DNA from: Zhengitettix transpicula
Taxonomy: Eukaryota; Arthropoda; Insecta; Orthoptera; Tetrigidae
DNA: 64,000 bases
Direction of reading: 5' to 3'
Assembly: GCA_037074705.1 (NCBI GenBank)
Contig: CM073591.1
Coordinates: 91,547,532 to 91,611,531 of the forward strand
The translations under genes were made by a program, and so were the position numbers. A model generated the notes under the pieces. It had not been told where the DNA came from and searched no databases. It saw only the letters and a program-made list of their open reading frames with translations. How positions within the stretch are numbered: position 1 is the first letter of the stretch; each line of letters starts with the position of its first letter. Shown piece by piece: positions 1-12,936 of this stretch.

Positions 1-290
1 TCTGTCTGATATCGTAGGCGAGAGAGGAAGTAAATTTTTGAGAGAATGAACAGCGTGGCCTAAGTATAAAATTTAACCAAGAAAGTTACAAGTTTTTAAA
101 TCCAAGTATAAAGTTTGGACAGCGAGATACTTTGTAAAAACTGTATAGATTACTCAAATATTTGCGCCTCATTAAAATTACTACGCGTATTGAGATCAAC
201 ATTTTCCACATTAAGACAATGTGTAACAATATGTCTGGCTGATGATCCGGAGGTGCAGCAGATCCAGTTCCCAGAGGAAAATTCAATAAC

Positions 291-700
291 TAGGACCGTG
301 TGTTTGACAATCAAGTGTAGTCATGGCCTTTTTAGTGTAAATTGCGTGCCCAAACCGAGGAAACTAAGTCTGGTACCAGCCGAACATTTTTGTAAGTAGA
401 AATCAAGTTAATTAAGTTTGTAAACGATAGTTAAAGGTATGCGTCAGATTTCGTTCGCCTCATTTTGGTTTTGATTGTTAATTTCTTAATTTATAAATCC
501 TATGATTGTTTACTTCAAATATAAATGTATTCTTTACTTCGAAGGCCCAACTAATTATAAATAAAATATTTGTGTTAAATTTTGAAAAAATTAAATTTTG
601 GCGTGCCAACGTAGGGCAAATTAATTGTAACATTAATTAAATAATTTAGTTAATTAGATTGCCCATTAATCATTACAATATATATATATATATAAACGAA
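291..700 (+). repeat. Diverged direct repeat, copy 1 (partner 9731-10460)
   Basis: This stretch shares a collinear series of matches with 9731-10460: AGGACCG at the start, ATGGCCT, CTGGTACCAG, GTAAACGATA followed by TCAGATTTCGTTCGC, GTGGGGCAAATT-like words, and a terminal ATTACAATATATAT run. The copies differ by many substitutions and indels. They could be old copies of one dispersed element or decayed element ends; no coding region joins them. Confidence 0.55.
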
Positions 701-720
701 TATCTATCTGTGTGAGTGAC

Positions 721-3700
721 CCTATGTACTCCTAAACAAATCACTTGATTGCGATGAAACTTTGGTGAGCTGTTGCGTTCATCGGTTTCTGTCGGCCTTT
801 CGAAGCGCTGGCAAATGTCAAGCGGTGAACGGGGCCGAAATTTAAAAATATGATAAAACGGCAGATATTAGCGTCGATTAATTAGTTTTCTGGGTTGATG
901 TAATTAACAAAATTATTATGATTTAAAAATTTATTGTATATCCCGATATTTTAGTGTATAATTTATCCGCCTTATAGCACCAATAAGGGAGGAGGTGGAG
1001 AGGCGTTACATAAAATAAAACGCGAACAATCGACATTGGTGTCAAATCGAGGGTTATAGATTTCAATGAGTTTAATTCTGACATCTATGTCAGTTACGTT
1101 ATAGAACAGTTACTAGGTATGAGGATGTGGGATGCTGTGAGTGAAAGACCGTTACCAAAAGTAATGAGTAAACAACGGAGACTGGGATTATTAAAGTCAC
1201 TGAGTTTAATTCTGACATTCACCATACTTGTTAAGATGTAGTTCTCCCGTAGGAGTTGGGGGTAGAAGGGGATGAAACAAATTTTAGTTTAAAAATTTAA
1301 ACGCGTACAGAAATTTACACACATGTTACTTACGATCCAGGAACAAATACTGATGGATTGAGACACACCTACCGCCTCTAGAGGTGGGGTGGAGGGATTG
1401 GAATTTTAAAACATTCCTAAACGGTCATTATAAGCGTCAAATAAAACGTTTCCGGCGTCGCTTAATTTGATAGTGTCATTCTAGAATTTTTAAGTGTCTA
1501 ATTTCAACTCCAAAAGGCAAGGGTGGGAAGTACCCTTACGGTAGGAATGGCGGTGGAAGGCGATTACATAAAAAGTAATGCAAAAGAAACGGAGATTAGT
1601 GTTGATTCCGGCGTTATAGGAGTCGCTGAGTTTAATTCTCGCATTAATCATGGTGGTTGATGAAATTTTATGTTACTCTTCGTGGAGATGGACGCGGTTG
1701 AGAAAAGGTTACCCGGAGAAGTTTTGACCCTATTAAGTTACTGGGGATTTTTTTTATTTTCTTACAGTACGAGCTATATTTTGATCTCTATTTACTTAAT
1801 GATTGTATTTCTTTACTCCTTGAAGGTATCGGGAGTAGTTTTAGACTTTGTTAAGTTAGAGAGGATTTTTTATTGTTTAAATTTGCTGTGATTTTTAAAC
1901 ACTTATTTTAGTAGGAGAGTTACCGAATAACGTCAGTCATCGTCGTGGTTTATTTGGAGTTAGATGCCGAGGGGTTAGGACGGGGAGGCGAATGTAAATA
2001 GGTAAATGTTCCTAACACTGGAGCTATTGATGTTGGTTAAATGAAATGTTTACCAAGAGGTTAGAGTCGAATCAATTCCTATTCCGGGTTAATTTAAATA
2101 AATAACCGGGCACCGCCGGGCACTCAGCTAATTATATATTATATTGTGAAATAATGACAGACTGAACAGAAACACGTATCAGTTTTAAGCAGATAAGTTT
2201 GTTTTAGGTTAATATGTATTCTCAAAATTAATTAATAATTATCTTCGTTATTTGTGCTAAATTAACACTGAAATATGCCTTTGAAACATTTAGTGTGATA
2301 CTGCTACTTACTAGATGCGTTCGCAATTTTAATAACCCGAAATAGAATCATAAAATTTCCGCGCAAGACTAATAATAATAATAAAAATACCAAAAATCTT
2401 TAATATTTCTTAATCAAGTCTAATTTTTACAGTTCACTCAAACTTTCGACAATACGCCATTATCAACTGAATTTATTGCATAATGATTTGAACAGCAACA
2501 ATACAAAATTTAAAAATATTAATTAAAGAAAGACACACTGAGGCGTACCTGTATATGTGAAACATACATCAATATATAATAAAAATAAATTTGAATTAAG
2601 AATCAATTTAGACAGTCTTGTTATACACTGTGAAGAATCCCCTCGTCAAAAAATATATCAAAATATTCTCGGGATTGTATTTGTTGTCAAGAGTAATAGA
2701 CAATTCCCTGTTTCAGAGCGAGGCCCAACCGTAATCCGCACACCACAGTCAAAACTAGTGCCATCGATATGTCTACACAACAATTTAGTTATGAGATACC
2801 CATGAACATATAATTTCAATGTGAAACATCAATAAAATACACCCTAGTATGGATTGAAAACAATGAAATCGTATTTTTTATTTTACATCAATTAATTTGT
2901 TATATAATCACCTATAATCCCCCCACTCCAAAACTCCTGCCATCAACTTGTCTACGCATAATTAAATTAACACGCACACTTAATTTTATCGCTTCCAATT
3001 TGTAACATTAATTAAAAACGCTAGTTTGGATCAAAAACAATTCAAATTTTTATTATGATAACTAATTTATTATATTGTCAACTACTCTTCCTATACTCCC
3101 CAAGCCATCCCATTACATTAGCAAAATACGTTCCCATTTCAGTTTCTACCAACATTTTCATTACTTTCTCTGTGTTTTGATGCATTATATTTCATTCCAA
3201 TTTCTTCCTCTTAATTAATATAAATCGGAAGCGATATTTTTAATTGTTGCTGTTTAAAGAATTATGCAATGATTTTAATTGTTTTCCAGTTTAGAATGGC
3301 GTAAGACAAACACCAAATAACAAAACATAATGCAGAGTAACACAAAGCAGGATACACACTAAGAAGCACACACACTCATACATAAACGATGTACAAGTCA
3401 CTTCTTGGAGCTGAACGATGAGAAATCTTCACTTCCGTCGTAACTCCAAGCCCGTATAAGAAACAAAGAAAAGAGCTGAAAAAATGGAAAACAAAGTAGG
3501 CTATATAACTCATGGAAAAGAATATTTTACAAAGCAACGTACTCGTCACTTTTCCAGGAAAAATTATGTTAACTATTAGAGCGTGGATCAATCAACTCTT
3601 GAACTGAATAAATATTCATACACTTATTCACATAACTCTTCTAGTTGTTATAATTCTCTACCTCTGGATGAAGGCTTATATAAAATTATCTCTGTATGAC

Positions 3701-3800
3701 GGACACTTTTCTGGTAGAGAGCTGATCGACTCTAGTCTCAAATACCTTAAATTCGCTCATCGTTTAAACAGATTAATGCTCCGATTAAAAAAAGATAAAT
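721..3800. other. AT-rich stretch without a recognised gene
   Basis: No coding region is supported. The part 960-1650 is a degenerate repeat (separate entry). The rest is AT-rich with short fortuitous frames (such as 1670-1891 and 2557-2805) lacking domain signal. The words around 700-830 are in the style of common insect interspersed repeats, but I cannot assign a family. Confidence 0.5.
960..1650 (+). repeat. Degenerate tandem-like repeat with TGAGTTTAATTCT core
   Basis: TGAGTTTAATTCT recurs at about 1068, 1201 and 1626. It is accompanied by related blocks: G-rich GGTGGAG or GGGTAGAAGG words, GCGTTACATAAAA or GCGATTACATAAAA, and TTGATTCCGGCGTTATAGG or similar. Spacing is irregular (133 and 425 bp), so this is an old, partly scrambled array or a repeat with internal subrepeats. 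No open frame is conserved. Confidence 0.55.
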
Positions 3801-3814
3801 AAAATATGAAAACT

Positions 3815-4190
3815 AACCTGACATGCAAGGAAGCCTACGAGAGATTAGTCGGCCAGCTGCCTCCTAAACTAGTTAAGGCACGGCGAGGGGAAATCTGCGA
3901 CCCCACAGCAAACCCTTCTCCCGCCATCGGTAGCGCGTTGGACTACTGTCAAATGCCCGACCAACCTGATGCAGGTTTTTCTAGAGTTTTCCCTGCGCCA
4001 CTTTTAGGCCAATTGTGGGGTAGAATCCTTAAAACTACAGCTAAGGTGGCCTAGTTAGCCCTTGGCTGGCTTTCTCTACCTTTCCGCATCCCATATTTCA
4101 CTCATTTTCCTATGCTATAAGAGGGGATTGCCACTATGTGGATTACCCTATACATAGCCTGTCTACACCTTCAAAAAAATAAAATAAAAA
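3815..4190 (+). repeat. Family A repeat, copy 1 (5' shortened)
   Basis: Matches the six other family A copies from the GTCGGCCAGCTGCCTCCTAAA block through CTGATGCAGGTTTTTCTAG, TTAGCCCTTGGCT, CTATGCTATAAGAGG and the 3' end ATACATAGCCTGTCTACACC, followed by an A-rich tail. It abuts copy 2. The 82-codon frame at 3806-4054 lies inside it and is not taken as a gene. Confidence 0.8.
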
Positions 4191-4745
4191 TGACCTGGCA
4201 TGTTCATCAAGGAAGCCATTGACAGAATTCTCTCGCAGGTGAAAAATCCCAGAGAGCTCTGGGAGGCTGTCTTTGTGGATGCCTTCTCCTCTCTCTGGTG
4301 TTTTGAACTAAGGTTACCACAAGCCGAGGCACCGAGGCCTGTTTTGAGAGGTGTATGTTCCGGGGTCATAGACGTTGGGCATACGGTAAGAGTTGTCCCT
4401 ATTCCTATTGCAACAGTCGGCCAACTGCCTCCTAAACTGGTCAAGGCATGGAGAGGGGAAGGGTGAGACTCCACAGCAAACCCTTCTCCAGCCATTGAAG
4501 GGTGTGGGACAAGTACCAAATGCCCGAACTACCTGATGCAGGTTTTTCTAGGGTTTTCCCTGCATCACTTTGAGGCAAATTGCCGTGTAGGATCCTTAAA
4601 CCATAGCCCGGGGGCCCGTGTTAACCCATGGCTACCTTCCTCTACCCTTTCGCATCCCCCCTTTCAAATCCCTTCCTATACTATTAAAGGAGAGTTGCCA
4701 CCATGTGGATTACCCTCAGGTAACCTGTTACTCTAAAAAAAATAA
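4191..4745 (+). repeat. Family A repeat, copy 2 (long form)
   Basis: One of the longest copies. It begins GACCTGGCATG, has the 5' block with TCTCTCGCAGGTG and TGTATGTTCCGGGGTCA, then the shared core, and ends with the other 3' variant (CATGTGGATTACCCTCAGG, CCTGTTACTC, A-rich tail). Short open frames at 4200-4466 and 4536-4736 are parts of the repeat. Confidence 0.82.
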
Positions 4746-4997
4746 CAACCTGACAGGTATAAATACAATTAACGTTACGTATCTATAATTAAGAAATTTA
4801 TTATATAAATTTACATAAAACACAAAACGTTTCTTCTCTATGATCAGAGAACTCTCCAGTTACATATAATAAATAAGAACACTCCGGACCGAAATTCCGA
4901 CATGTTAAATTATTTATATAAAAAAAATATCAGACAGTTGCGAAGCTCTCTAATACATTAATAATGATTATTAGGAATGCGTTACGAAGACATGACA

Positions 4998-5021
4998 GTG
5001 CTTTTCGTGACTGAAAAGCAC
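4998..5021. repeat. Perfect 9-bp hairpin
   Basis: GTGCTTTTC and GAAAAGCAC form a perfect stem with a six-base loop (GTGACT). It is isolated, with no T-run after it and no nearby gene. Function unknown; it may be chance or a relic of a foldback element. Confidence 0.5.
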
Positions 5022-8000
5022 CGTGATTCTGTAATAAGTGAAGTGTTTGAAAACAACTTCAGGAAGGAAAATTAATATTATTCATTATTTTTATGAAAGT
5101 TGAACTCATATCGATAAACTACGACTTTTATTATTCAAGACATTAAAGAAGAACACATTTCATTGAAAGAATTAACAAAGGCGTATTTGAACCTGCTACT
5201 GAACTTGGCTGCGTACTTAACAATGCTTCATCCTTTAAGTTTAATTTTGCGAAGTGTCCACGGCCCGCATATGTTGAATGAAACATAGAAGACGACGCGC
5301 GTACTAGATTTTATCGGGAAGAGTAATAATAGGATTATACGTGGGAGTGTTAAAGGAGGGCTACAGAGCGTGTGTCCAGATTCAGATTAAACCAGGGAGC
5401 TTTTTTAATCTTGGTGGAAACAGGTTTCCCAATCCTGTTCATCCGTAAGCTGGAGCGAAGGCCATCCACGCAAGACCAGCTCCTCCCAAAGAGACAGCGA
5501 AAATCACTTCCAATATTGGATTTCACAGTACTTCTCCCGCATTTAATTAATCAAACACACGTCGCAGAATAATATTTGTAATATCCCCTTATTTTCAGCT
5601 TCCCAAAATATTCTTGGGCTCACGGAATTTCACGAAAAAAATTAAAAGTAATTGAATATAAATTAATGTTTACAAGTAGTCATTAATAGGCGATGATAAA
5701 ATATTGCACTTGTTCACAACAGTTGATCAGCAATTCGCCACTTACATACCTTTAAGTTCTGAACAAAAATAACTACATTTGACTTTACGGTTACATTATT
5801 ATTTTATACGAATTAAAACGATAAGGAGAACATGTCACGAGCTTATTTAAATAACATCAAATACGTTTAAGACAATTATGAATGTTGTGAGAAATATGTC
5901 AGAATGCTCAAAATAATTAAAATTTGTCTGATTCGAAAGGCATCCGCTTTTAAAATGGATATGTCTGACGTATAATAACCAAATTAATAAATATAGTAAA
6001 CTATATTGGTCAGAACAAGTTTAATATCAAGCATCCGCATCAATGACTACATTGACATTAAAATCAATATCAACATAAAAAAAACAAGCTCAAACTTATA
6101 ATTTGAATATAATAATGATTTTCGTCTGTACAGTTTAAATTATTAATATCCCCAAAAACAGACTATAAAATAAATTATAATTTGATAGATATACACTGTT
6201 TATAGATTAATATCAAACGAGAAAAATCACACACAGTCTCATATACTCTTTAAAAAAATTAATAGATGGAATCTTATGACCTATTTGGTAATTTGAACCT
6301 TATTTCAATATTCTAACCTTAAGGTTAATCCTTTTGAAAACCATCTAACTCGTCGGAAGCGTTTTGTTGTCAGAGGGTCCACATTCGGACAGAAACATGT
6401 TAAATTAAATTTATTTAAATTATTACCGGTTTTGGGTCTTATTAATAATTTACTATCTAAAGTGCCAAGATCATTAATTGTTTACAAAAAATCATAACAT
6501 TATAGAAAAGAATAAAATTCAAGTTCACTGTCTGGTTTCAATGGAAATATATCAGAAATAGGAAATAAAAATTAATTTTGAGAGACACAATGTTAAAATT
6601 TAAAATTAACCCAAACAAAGAAAATAGTTTATGTAACTCATTACAATAGAATAATAATATTCATATGTGTTAGACTTGTTTAATAACAATAATAATGTAT
6701 TCATGCTTAATTCACATTATTAGTTTAATTTTTACATTGATGTCTGTAGAGTAAGGTCTAATATGCAGTATTTCACTCGTCTTGCAAATTTTTTATTTTC
6801 CTTATCTAAAATTTTAATATTAAACCCGTCGAAATTTTGGTTGTGGAGACACTGCTGAATATTTTTGAACATCTTTTTAAGCTTAATATTGTTTTCTTTA
6901 TAAGAGTATAAATTAAGGCGCGCTTAATTTGATCAATATAGCAAGCATTGAACTCTAACAGTTTATCTTACAAATAACATTCATTTATCTCTAATGTTTT
7001 GTTTTCAGCTCCCAGTTACTACAAGCTAATGTCAGGTTGCTAATTCGCATGAAAATGGTTCAATCTTGAGTGACATTCCAACCGCCCTAAACGGGGGTTT
7101 GTTTTCTCTGTTCATCTTCGGAGGATTCATGTTGACCCCCGTTATTAGAACCTGGAGCGAAGGTCACTTCGGTGATTAACGTGACTTCGTATGACACACC
7201 AGACGGTGACAATGAGACAATGTAAAACAATTATACCTACGTTTTCCTCATACGACGTTAAACATGATGAGGAAAAAAAACTACATAAACTTGCTCCACC
7301 GCAAAATATTGAAGCTGATTCAATTCGTTGAAGAATAAAATTTTATATTTCTGTATCAAGGTACGTGTCGTTACGTTATAGTGCTTAACTATATCCATTT
7401 TGCTTTGGGCAAACAAATGATTATCTTTTGTAATTCTCTTACATTTCTTCTATCCACTACAAGAATAAACTATAGCAACACTTCGGTCAAAAATATTAAG
7501 CTATCGATGGAGAGATCTTGCGAGTTACGCTTTAAATGACGTCCTTATACCCCATAATTTCAATGAATAATTGATCAACAGCATCAATATCTTTGGAAAT
7601 AAATAACGAAATTTGTCAAACAATACTAGTTATGGGAATCGAGCCGTTCTTCTGCTCGAGAATTTTTTTTATTAATTGTTGATTATTATTTGAACGACAA
7701 AAGTAAGTGCATAATATTAGGGTTCCCCTTTCCACTTCATGTATGCATGAATATGTTTGTTGCTTGATTATCGTTGGTCTTAACAGTTAAGTGGGAAGGA
7801 GAAGGGCAATTCACATCCTCGAGTACTGATTATCATCTCTTTTTCTTTGACTGTGGACCTCAATAATAATTTTCGTCAAAACGACTCCCGTAAGCAAAAT
7901 GTGTTGTTGAATTCGTAAATAATTATAATGACAAACTTATCATCGACAATTCTCTGCTGCATCTGAATAAAAAAAATATTTAATATTTAATAAAATTTTG

Positions 8001-8605
8001 AAACCATTCTGTTGTTTATATACATTTTATCGTCCAATATTGTGTCATTTGTTCCTCGTTAATCAGGCGCTGATTTCTCTACACAGGCGACCCGTGAATT
8101 CAATTATGATTATTCAAATTGTCGGCGAAAACAGGTTAAAATATGACGATGTATGTTTAATGTGATAACACAGCTTGCTTCTACCCCAGATTCAGAACGG
8201 AAATGTTAGTGATACTGAATGAGTCCAAGGTACTCGCAGTAGCAGTGCGTTTGTCGTGATAAGCTATCCGTTGGTGCTGTGGGTGCTGCAAAGCTCATTA
8301 CCTGCTCTATGCGGTCACTACACTTCAGCTAATTCACTTTCTTTGTTCTATTACAGAAGCAGAGTTTTCTTCGGATTTCTAGAAACATCTATTAATGCAA
8401 TTGGATGGAATATCACTGTGTTTGTTGCATAATCCTGTTATGTATATGTGACGTTAGTAATGATTGCTAGAAATCTGCTGAAGAATAAAATAACTCGTTG
8501 ATACTATACTGTCATTCATATTTTTTTCCCACAAGTTAAGCAGGGTTGGTGCACCATTTTCATTAAATGCGTATAACTGTCATGGAGATTTATTTGCCTA
8601 TTACA

Positions 8606-8960
8606 TGTTAACTAGCTCATTGCCCGACATTGCAATGTTATTTTTCATTACAATATTATATTAGCTAGGAAAATTAATAAATACTAACTATGCTGTAACA
8701 TTCAAATCATGTGATTAACAGATATTTAAAAGTTTAAATACAGTACGCAAATTATAAAGCATTTTTACGAAATCATTATTATATTAATTAAGCAACAAAC
8801 TTTATTGTAAACAAGGCGGAAGAATACGTGAATCCACCCTTTAGGAAACAATATAAAATTGCTCACGAGAACATGTTAATCACTCCGCCGTTGCGCCCCT
8901 GCGACTTGCGGATATGATTGTAAATTGCAATCCCTTAAAGTTCAAATGGAACTTGAATCC
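8606..8960 (+). repeat. Interspersed repeat with ACTAGCT..TTGCCCG head
   Basis: Begins ACTAGCTCATTGCCCGACAT, closely related to ACTAGCTGGTTGCCCGGCGT at 36447. The later part (8840-8940) is GC-richer than the flanks. This head word is common in arthropod interspersed repeats. Family and end are uncertain. Confidence 0.4.
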
Positions 8961-9412
8961 TCTCATCCTCTTCTGTTAATATAGTCCGTTCAATTACATC
9001 TCAGAATGTTATTTACAAGCATGCTTCGTGAAAGTTTCTCTGAGTTCAAGTGTCATCGTGATTGTCACCAAGCAGCTTAGCGCTCAAAAAAACTGTCAAT
9101 TCATCAGTATAGGTCACTTTGAATATATTATTATTAACTCACTCTGACCCCACACCGTGAAATTTAAATAACCCTTTGGATTCATCGGCTACTTAAACGT
9201 ATTTGTGTAAAATTTGAAGCAGACTCTCAGTGCCAAAGATATTTCTTATAAAATAGTAAAGGTATTTTTATTATATATATTGTAATACCAATTAAACAGG
9301 TTATTAATTGTTTTTAATATAATTGACGGTACGGGTGCTTAAATACAACAATCGCAGCGGGTCTTTCTTTGTTAACAATGGAGATTGGAGACCGCGCGCT
9401 TAGAGAACTCAG

Positions 9413-9445
9413 TCTGCGGTGAGTCTGCGTCGAGTCTGGGTCGAG
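9413..9445. repeat. Short tandem repeat, three 11-bp units
   Basis: Three near-identical units, GTCTGCGGTGA, GTCTGCGTCGA and GTCTGGGTCGA, lie head to tail. The minus-strand 64-codon frame across it (9314-9508) has no recognised domain. Confidence 0.6.
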
Positions 9446-9730
9446 AAAGGATACATAAAAGAGTCTGCAAAAGATACAACACAGTAAAGTTTGTGAATCT
9501 AAAAGCATGAATAGGGCTATCCAGGAAATCCAACGGCGAGATATAATAGTTTACATAAAACGCAAGTAAACAGTTTTGACGGAGAGGCTCATAAAATCGC
9601 TATTTAGAAGCAGAAGTTTTGCTTAAAAAAAACTGAACTAGTTTTCGCATAGAGAGACTTCAAGGAGACCTACGTCCGACGGCTGACTGAGGGGCGGCTA
9701 ATCCAAATTCCAGGATAGCAGAGATCGAGA

Positions 9731-10403
9731 GTAAGGACCGCGTGTATTCAAAATCTAAAGTGTAGAATCAGTGAATAATGGCCTGTTTAGTGGGTGTTGC
9801 CTTCAAGCTACACGAGTCTGAACTGGTACCAGTAACACTGTCGTGAGTACAAAACAATTATTAATAACTGTAAACGATAATTAAAGGGTATAGTCAGATT
9901 TCGTTCGCGTTTTTCTTTTCATTCGTTTTATTTTATTTCTTGTATTTAATATTATATTCCGTTAACTTCAATGAGTTTGGACTGTTAATGTTTTAGTTCA
10001 TTAGATTGTATTTGTTCTTACTATCAAATCCAGTGATGACCCTGAGATAAAGAGAAATATAAAGCTCTATTTTCATAGAACGCCACGAATTAATAAAATA
10101 AAATTGAAATATTTGTTTGTTAAATTGATGGAATTCGGCGTGTAAAGCAGGGATTATAATGTGTAATTATCAACAATAAATTTTTAAATCATAATAATTT
10201 TGTTAGTTATTTCTAGTTAATTAAGACCACCTTTTAAATCATTACATAAATTGGCGTCTTCATTGTGTGGCTAACTTTCATTCAAATTTTAATTAATTTT
10301 TTTTGTTTAAGAATTTTTTTTAATTAAAGATCTATTATTTAATTACTACATAAATGGTTCCTAAACGTGGGGCAAATTTAATTCATCCCTGTTATTAATT
10401 ATT

Positions 10404-10458
<55 letters not shown>

Positions 10459-10460
10459 CT
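9731..10460 (+). repeat. Diverged direct repeat, copy 2 (partner 291-700)
   Basis: Collinear with 291-700, sharing AGGACCG, ATGGCCT, CTGGTACCAG and the GTAAACGATA...TCAGATTTCGTTCGC block, and ending in an AT microsatellite that is much longer here. The copy is longer overall than its partner because of insertions around 10020-10380. Confidence 0.55.
10407..10457. repeat. AT dinucleotide microsatellite (about 51 bp)
   Basis: Uninterrupted alternating A and T, about 25 units. The equivalent position in copy 1 (near 680) has only about eight units, so this tract expanded or contracted after the copies split. Confidence 0.95.
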
Positions 10461-10469
10461 AGACATAGG

Positions 10470-12430
10470 CTATGAATTCTCTAAAATCATCGTCGCTGTC
10501 GTTTAGTTCTGTGCCAATTAAAAGGATAATTTGCGTTATAACTCATGCATATTCCATTGAAATTAATATTATATCTGTCTGAGTACTCTGTTGAAGACAG
10601 TTTATTTACACGGCTTGTTTTTAGTACTTTTTTAAAAGTCTGTGGTAGTTTGGCGTGAACAGTATTTTGTCAACAATACACTTCGAGCGTTTCAACATCA
10701 CCACCTATTTCAATCTTTTCCATAAGATAACCTCGCTCTTCTATTGGTTTGTAAACGTCCATTCCTTTCTTCATAGAGAACTTCCATCCAGTTACACACG
10801 GTTAATTTTCTTAATGTCTATTCCTCACCTGTCATTTTTGTATTAGTAACTTAATCCGTAACTCTCATCGTATTCGTAAAAAAAACATTAATTCTCAACA
10901 TGGCTCGTTCCAATTTTTTTTACAAGATGTGATGATGACTGTATTTCAAATTTCTTATTTTTTCCAACTACATATTCCTCATCCGGAACGTGCTTAGTTC
11001 AGTACTTTCCTTTAAAAATCTTTTACGCGAATCTCAGCAATGTAAGTCCACGTTCGTCTAATTCTTGCCTTCAGAGGTATGATGGCATATTCTTTATTAA
11101 CTATCCTTTATTTATTTTCCGAAATGCTAGATTTATCTATTGACTTCTAGTTTTATCTATAATTTTTCGTGCATTTATATAATGTAATATTAAATATTAA
11201 TCGTCGTATAATTAACTATAGGTTGAGGTCACTTGTTACTAGTAATTACAAAATTGAATTATCAATTATAATAAATTTATTACTACAATCCCCCCCCCCC
11301 CAAATGTGTTGGACGCCAACAGATGTAGTCACAAAGATTTATAATACAATATAATGAGTTAAATCCGGCACTTATTTAATACAAAATAAATTTATAAGAC
11401 ACCTTTTCGTCAGGGTATTGAGTGGGGTTGAGCAACAACAGAGCTACTTTATTTACTGTAAACCTTTACGCGGGAATGAAGGTATTTAACATAAGTAACT
11501 GTGTTGATTCGTATGTTACGATTCCAGGGCCAACAGCCGACAGCGCTCTTAGTCGGTTCCGTAGCGGATCACAAGTCTCGAACCCACAACCTGAGCACAG
11601 CGAAGCAGAAGCCGTCTCTGTATCGAGTCACAGAACCCATCTCCCGATTATCAACACTTTCAAAAACTGACCGTTCTTGCGTCAGGTGCGGAGTACAAAT
11701 ATATCCGTCGCTGCGCCCCACACGATGCAAGAACAGTAATAAATTGTTCCTCTTTAAGACACACAAGCTAGCCATCCTCCCAATTCAGAGCGCACGTGTA
11801 CAAATATTATTTCCCCAACTCCGCACTTGCCTTTTCAGGAAGCAATTATTCTTGCCAATTCTTTCCAAAGTGACACTCTGAGGCCTGCGGACCAAGTGTG
11901 CTTCAGTCGTGAACGCTGTTCACTACAATGTACAATGTTCATTTGATAAGATTTCGCAAAATATTATCAAAATTCCAAGCACATATTTAAACGTCTCTCA
12001 AATTCTTGGGGGTAAAGCTCTGACCTTTTCTCATACATCTCACCCTCAATTCTTTGAATTTACCGTCACCAAAACTCAATGTCCCGTGAAATGTCGTAGT
12101 TATTGTTATTGCAGGCATTATTCAAGGTCCGTCCATTCACAGCTGATTCACCTTTATCAACTGGAATTCTCCCACCCTGTGTTTCCACCTACATCTGGAC
12201 CACTCAAATATTCAGAAAATGGTTGTACTTCACATGTCAACAAGGAACTGTCTACTTTCACTTCCAAGGAGAAAAATAATACTATCTACTTACTATATCA
12301 ATATTTTTCTATTCTCCTTGGCTCGACAGCCCATTAAGGACGTTGATCTACCGAGGCATGACACATTCTGGATTTATGAGTGACACGTGGTCAGAGTTTC
12401 GATTCTCCTTCAGCCTTAACCAGTTTTCGT
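10470..12430. other. No supported gene; homopolymer and hairpin
   Basis: Contains a 12-base C run (11290-11301) and an imperfect inverted repeat at about 11674-11745, with GTTCTTGCGTC facing GATGCAAGAAC. Open frames at 11501-11881 and 11909-12337 (142 codons) show no recognisable domain and a composition like the surrounding DNA, so I do not call them genes. Confidence 0.45.
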
Positions 12431-12439
12431 ACTATATCA

Positions 12440-12912
12440 ATACTAGATAGAGAGGGCTACCGTTGGGGATGCCTTATCTCTCTGATTTTGAACGAAGGTT
12501 CCCACAAGCCGAGGTACCTCGATCAGTTTAGACGGGGGTATGTTCCGGGGATCGCAGACCTTGGGCATATTGGAATAGTCGGCCAGCTACCTCCTAAACC
12601 GGTCGAAGAACGGAGAAGGGAATGCAGCGACCCCACAGCAAACCCCATCTCCTTCCATCGGAAGGGCTGGGGGCAAGTACCAAATGCCCGACCTACATGA
12701 TGCAGGTTTTTCTAGAGTTTTCCCTGCGTCACTTTTAGGCCAATTGTCGGATAGAATCCTTTAACCTACAGCTCTGGTGCCCTAGTTAACCCTTGGCTGC
12801 CTTGCTCTACCTTTCCGCATCCCCCCTTTCACTTCCTTTCCTATGCTATGCCATAAGACTGGAGTGGCCACTACGTGAATTACCCTATATATAGCCTGTC
12901 TACACCTTCTTC
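12440..12912 (+). repeat. Family A repeat, copy 3
   Basis: Carries the family blocks GGTTCCCACAAGCCGAGG, GGGTATGTTCCGGGG, GGCCAGCTACCTCCTAAAC, GATGCAGGTTTTTCTAGAG and the ATATAGCCTGTCTACACC 3' end, the same 3' variant as copies 1 and 6. The 106-codon frame at 12380-12700 reads through it and is not a host gene. A 21-bp inverted repeat follows 24 bp downstream. Confidence 0.8.
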
Positions 12913-12936
12913 TTTTGTCTGACTTCAGTGAACTAT

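Larger units (their letters stand above)
4746..9300. other. AT-rich stretch without a recognised gene
   Basis: No coding region is supported. Contents seen are a hairpin at 4998-5021, a repeat-like block near 8606-8960, and AT-rich low-complexity DNA. The 66-codon frame at 5372-5572 has no recognisable domain. Confidence 0.5.

Noticed and set aside
3806..4736. Several 66-118-codon frames on both strands
   Set aside because: They lie in family A repeat copies and recur with shifts in the other copies.
11570..11600. tRNA-like B box on the minus strand (GGGTTCGAGACTT)
   Set aside because: No matching A box at the right distance and no cloverleaf; not called as tRNA or SINE.
11909..12337. 142-codon open frame
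   Set aside because: No recognisable domain, signal or splice context, and AT-rich composition like the flanks; likely chance.
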